Origin: Paraprevotella sp.
Lineage (GTDB): Bacteria > Bacteroidota > Bacteroidia > Bacteroidales > Bacteroidaceae
Assembly: GCA_017425765.1 (NCBI GenBank)
Contig: JAFOXE010000180.1
Span: 1 to 13,905 of the forward strand
Direction of reading: 5' to 3'
Length of the DNA stretch: 13,905 nucleotides
Shown one piece after another: positions 13,334 to 13,905 of the stretch. Under the pieces are notes generated by a model that worked only from the letters and a program-made list of their open reading frames with translations, searched no databases and was not told where the DNA came from. Within the stretch, counting starts at the first letter, position 1. Each line of letters opens with the position of its first letter. The position numbers were made by a program, and so were the translations under genes.

Positions 13334-13905
13334 CAAATATTGGTCTACACCACGAGTTGCTTTTTTCTTTCCGGTTTTGATAGTGTCTTCCAGCATACGG
13401 TGGTTTGCTTCGCTGCGTTCTTTACTTTTCTCTATGTGATAAAGATGAACAGCCGGTGCCGTCAATTTGGCATTTTTGCGAGTGAGTCCATTGTTGTATA
13501 GCCTTTGCACAAACTCCGAATCTTCATATCCCCATCCTTCAAAGGCTTCTTCAAATCCGTTTGCTTGGATAAAATCTGCTCTCCAAAAGGCCATGTGGCA
13601 ACTACGTGCATTGCGCAAACCCTTGTGTCCTGAAAGGAGGTTGTGTGCACCGGGGATGCGAAGCAACACTAATCGGCGTCCCAATCCCGAGGAAAACATA
13701 TTGATGCATGCATTCATGTTGATGCAACGTTCTTGGGTGGCTTTCTCGTTCAGACGAGCACGGCTGCCTGTAACAAAACGTCCCGGCTGCATCAAGCGGA
13801 TGTGGTCGGAAATGAAGTGGGGTGTAAGCAATATGTCGCCGTCTATCAATACGATGTATTCACCCTTTGTGCGTGCTATAGCCTCATTTCGGGCCTTGGC
13901 TACAC
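13328..13905 (-). CDS. Glycosyltransferase family 2 with galactosyltransferase-type C-terminal domain, 5' end cut off by the window edge
   Basis: The frame is open to the right edge, so the N-terminus is missing and 191 residues are visible. The first visible residues, VAKARNEAIARTKGEYIVLIDGD, are classic GT-A sequence, and IDGD (20-23) is the DxD metal and nucleotide-sugar site. Further on, SCHMAFWRADFIQANGFEEAF and GWGYEDSEFVQRL (123-135) match the C-terminal domain found in beta-1,4-galactosyltransferases and chondroitin-polymerase-like enzymes, with the EDSE acidic cluster as the probable catalytic site. HLYH (about 153-156) is another family feature. A TTG at 13849 could be mistaken for a start, but the motif before it shows the protein begins outside the window. 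The gene ends tail-to-tail with the GT11 gene, overlapping it by 6 nt. Confidence 0.92.
   Translation of the reverse strand, partial: VAKARNEAIARTKGEYIVLIDGDILLTPHFISDHIRLMQPGRFVTGSRARLNEKATQERCINMNACINMFSSGLGRRLVLLRIPGAHNLLSGHKGLRNARSCHMAFWRADFIQANGFEEAFEGWGYEDSEFVQRLYNNGLTRKNAKLTAPAVHLYHIEKSKERSEANHRMLEDTIKTGKKKATRGVDQYLL

Noticed and set aside
13462..13849. Internal starts within the right-edge GT2, including a TTG at 13849
   Set aside because: In-frame sequence upstream of the TTG continues a conserved GT2 motif up to the window edge, so the true start is outside.

Overview
The window looks like chromosomal DNA from a member of the Bacteroidales, probably Prevotellaceae or a close relative. 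Four things support this: an acpP-fabF-rnc cluster; a DUF4254 gene at the head of a lipopolysaccharide operon; a Big_5-type surface lipoprotein next to a bacterial GH3 protein; and matches to the Bacteroidetes -7 promoter element TAnnTTTG upstream of several genes, with no clear Shine-Dalgarno sequences. I see no tRNA, rRNA, CRISPR array, insertion sequence or phage gene.

Layout. Positions 1-2471 (minus strand) hold a GH3-family acyl-adenylate/amido synthetase followed by an Ig-like lipoprotein that runs off the left edge. Positions 2472-2787 are a gene-free stretch rich in palindromes. Positions 2788-5339 (minus) are the acpP-fabF-rnc operon; rnc starts with GTG, in frame with the fabF stop codon and 3 nt after it. 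Positions 5609-6640 (minus) are pdxB, for pyridoxal phosphate synthesis. It is divergent from a plus-strand operon at 6735-11268: DUF4254 protein, GT9 glycosyltransferase, WaaP/Kdo-kinase-like protein, LpxL/HtrB-like acyltransferase, second GT9. Together these read as a lipid A/LPS core module: sugars added, core phosphorylated, acyl chains added using acyl-ACP from the neighbouring fatty-acid genes. Positions 11293-13905 are surface glycan genes on alternating strands: a GT2 (minus), a GT11 fucosyltransferase (plus) and a second GT2 (minus) that runs off the right edge.

No new multi-gene system stands out. The most interesting signals are RNA and DNA structures laid over ordinary genes. (1) A rod-like hairpin, with a perfect 14-bp stem and a GCAA-capped tip, lies in the first codons of the RNase III gene and resembles an RNase III substrate. 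(2) A 16-bp terminator-like hairpin lies inside the first GT9 gene. (3) A small family of dispersed palindromic repeats shares exact 11-14 nt blocks between three non-coding regions. (4) Two divergent -7 boxes fall within one near-palindrome between pdxB and the LPS operon.
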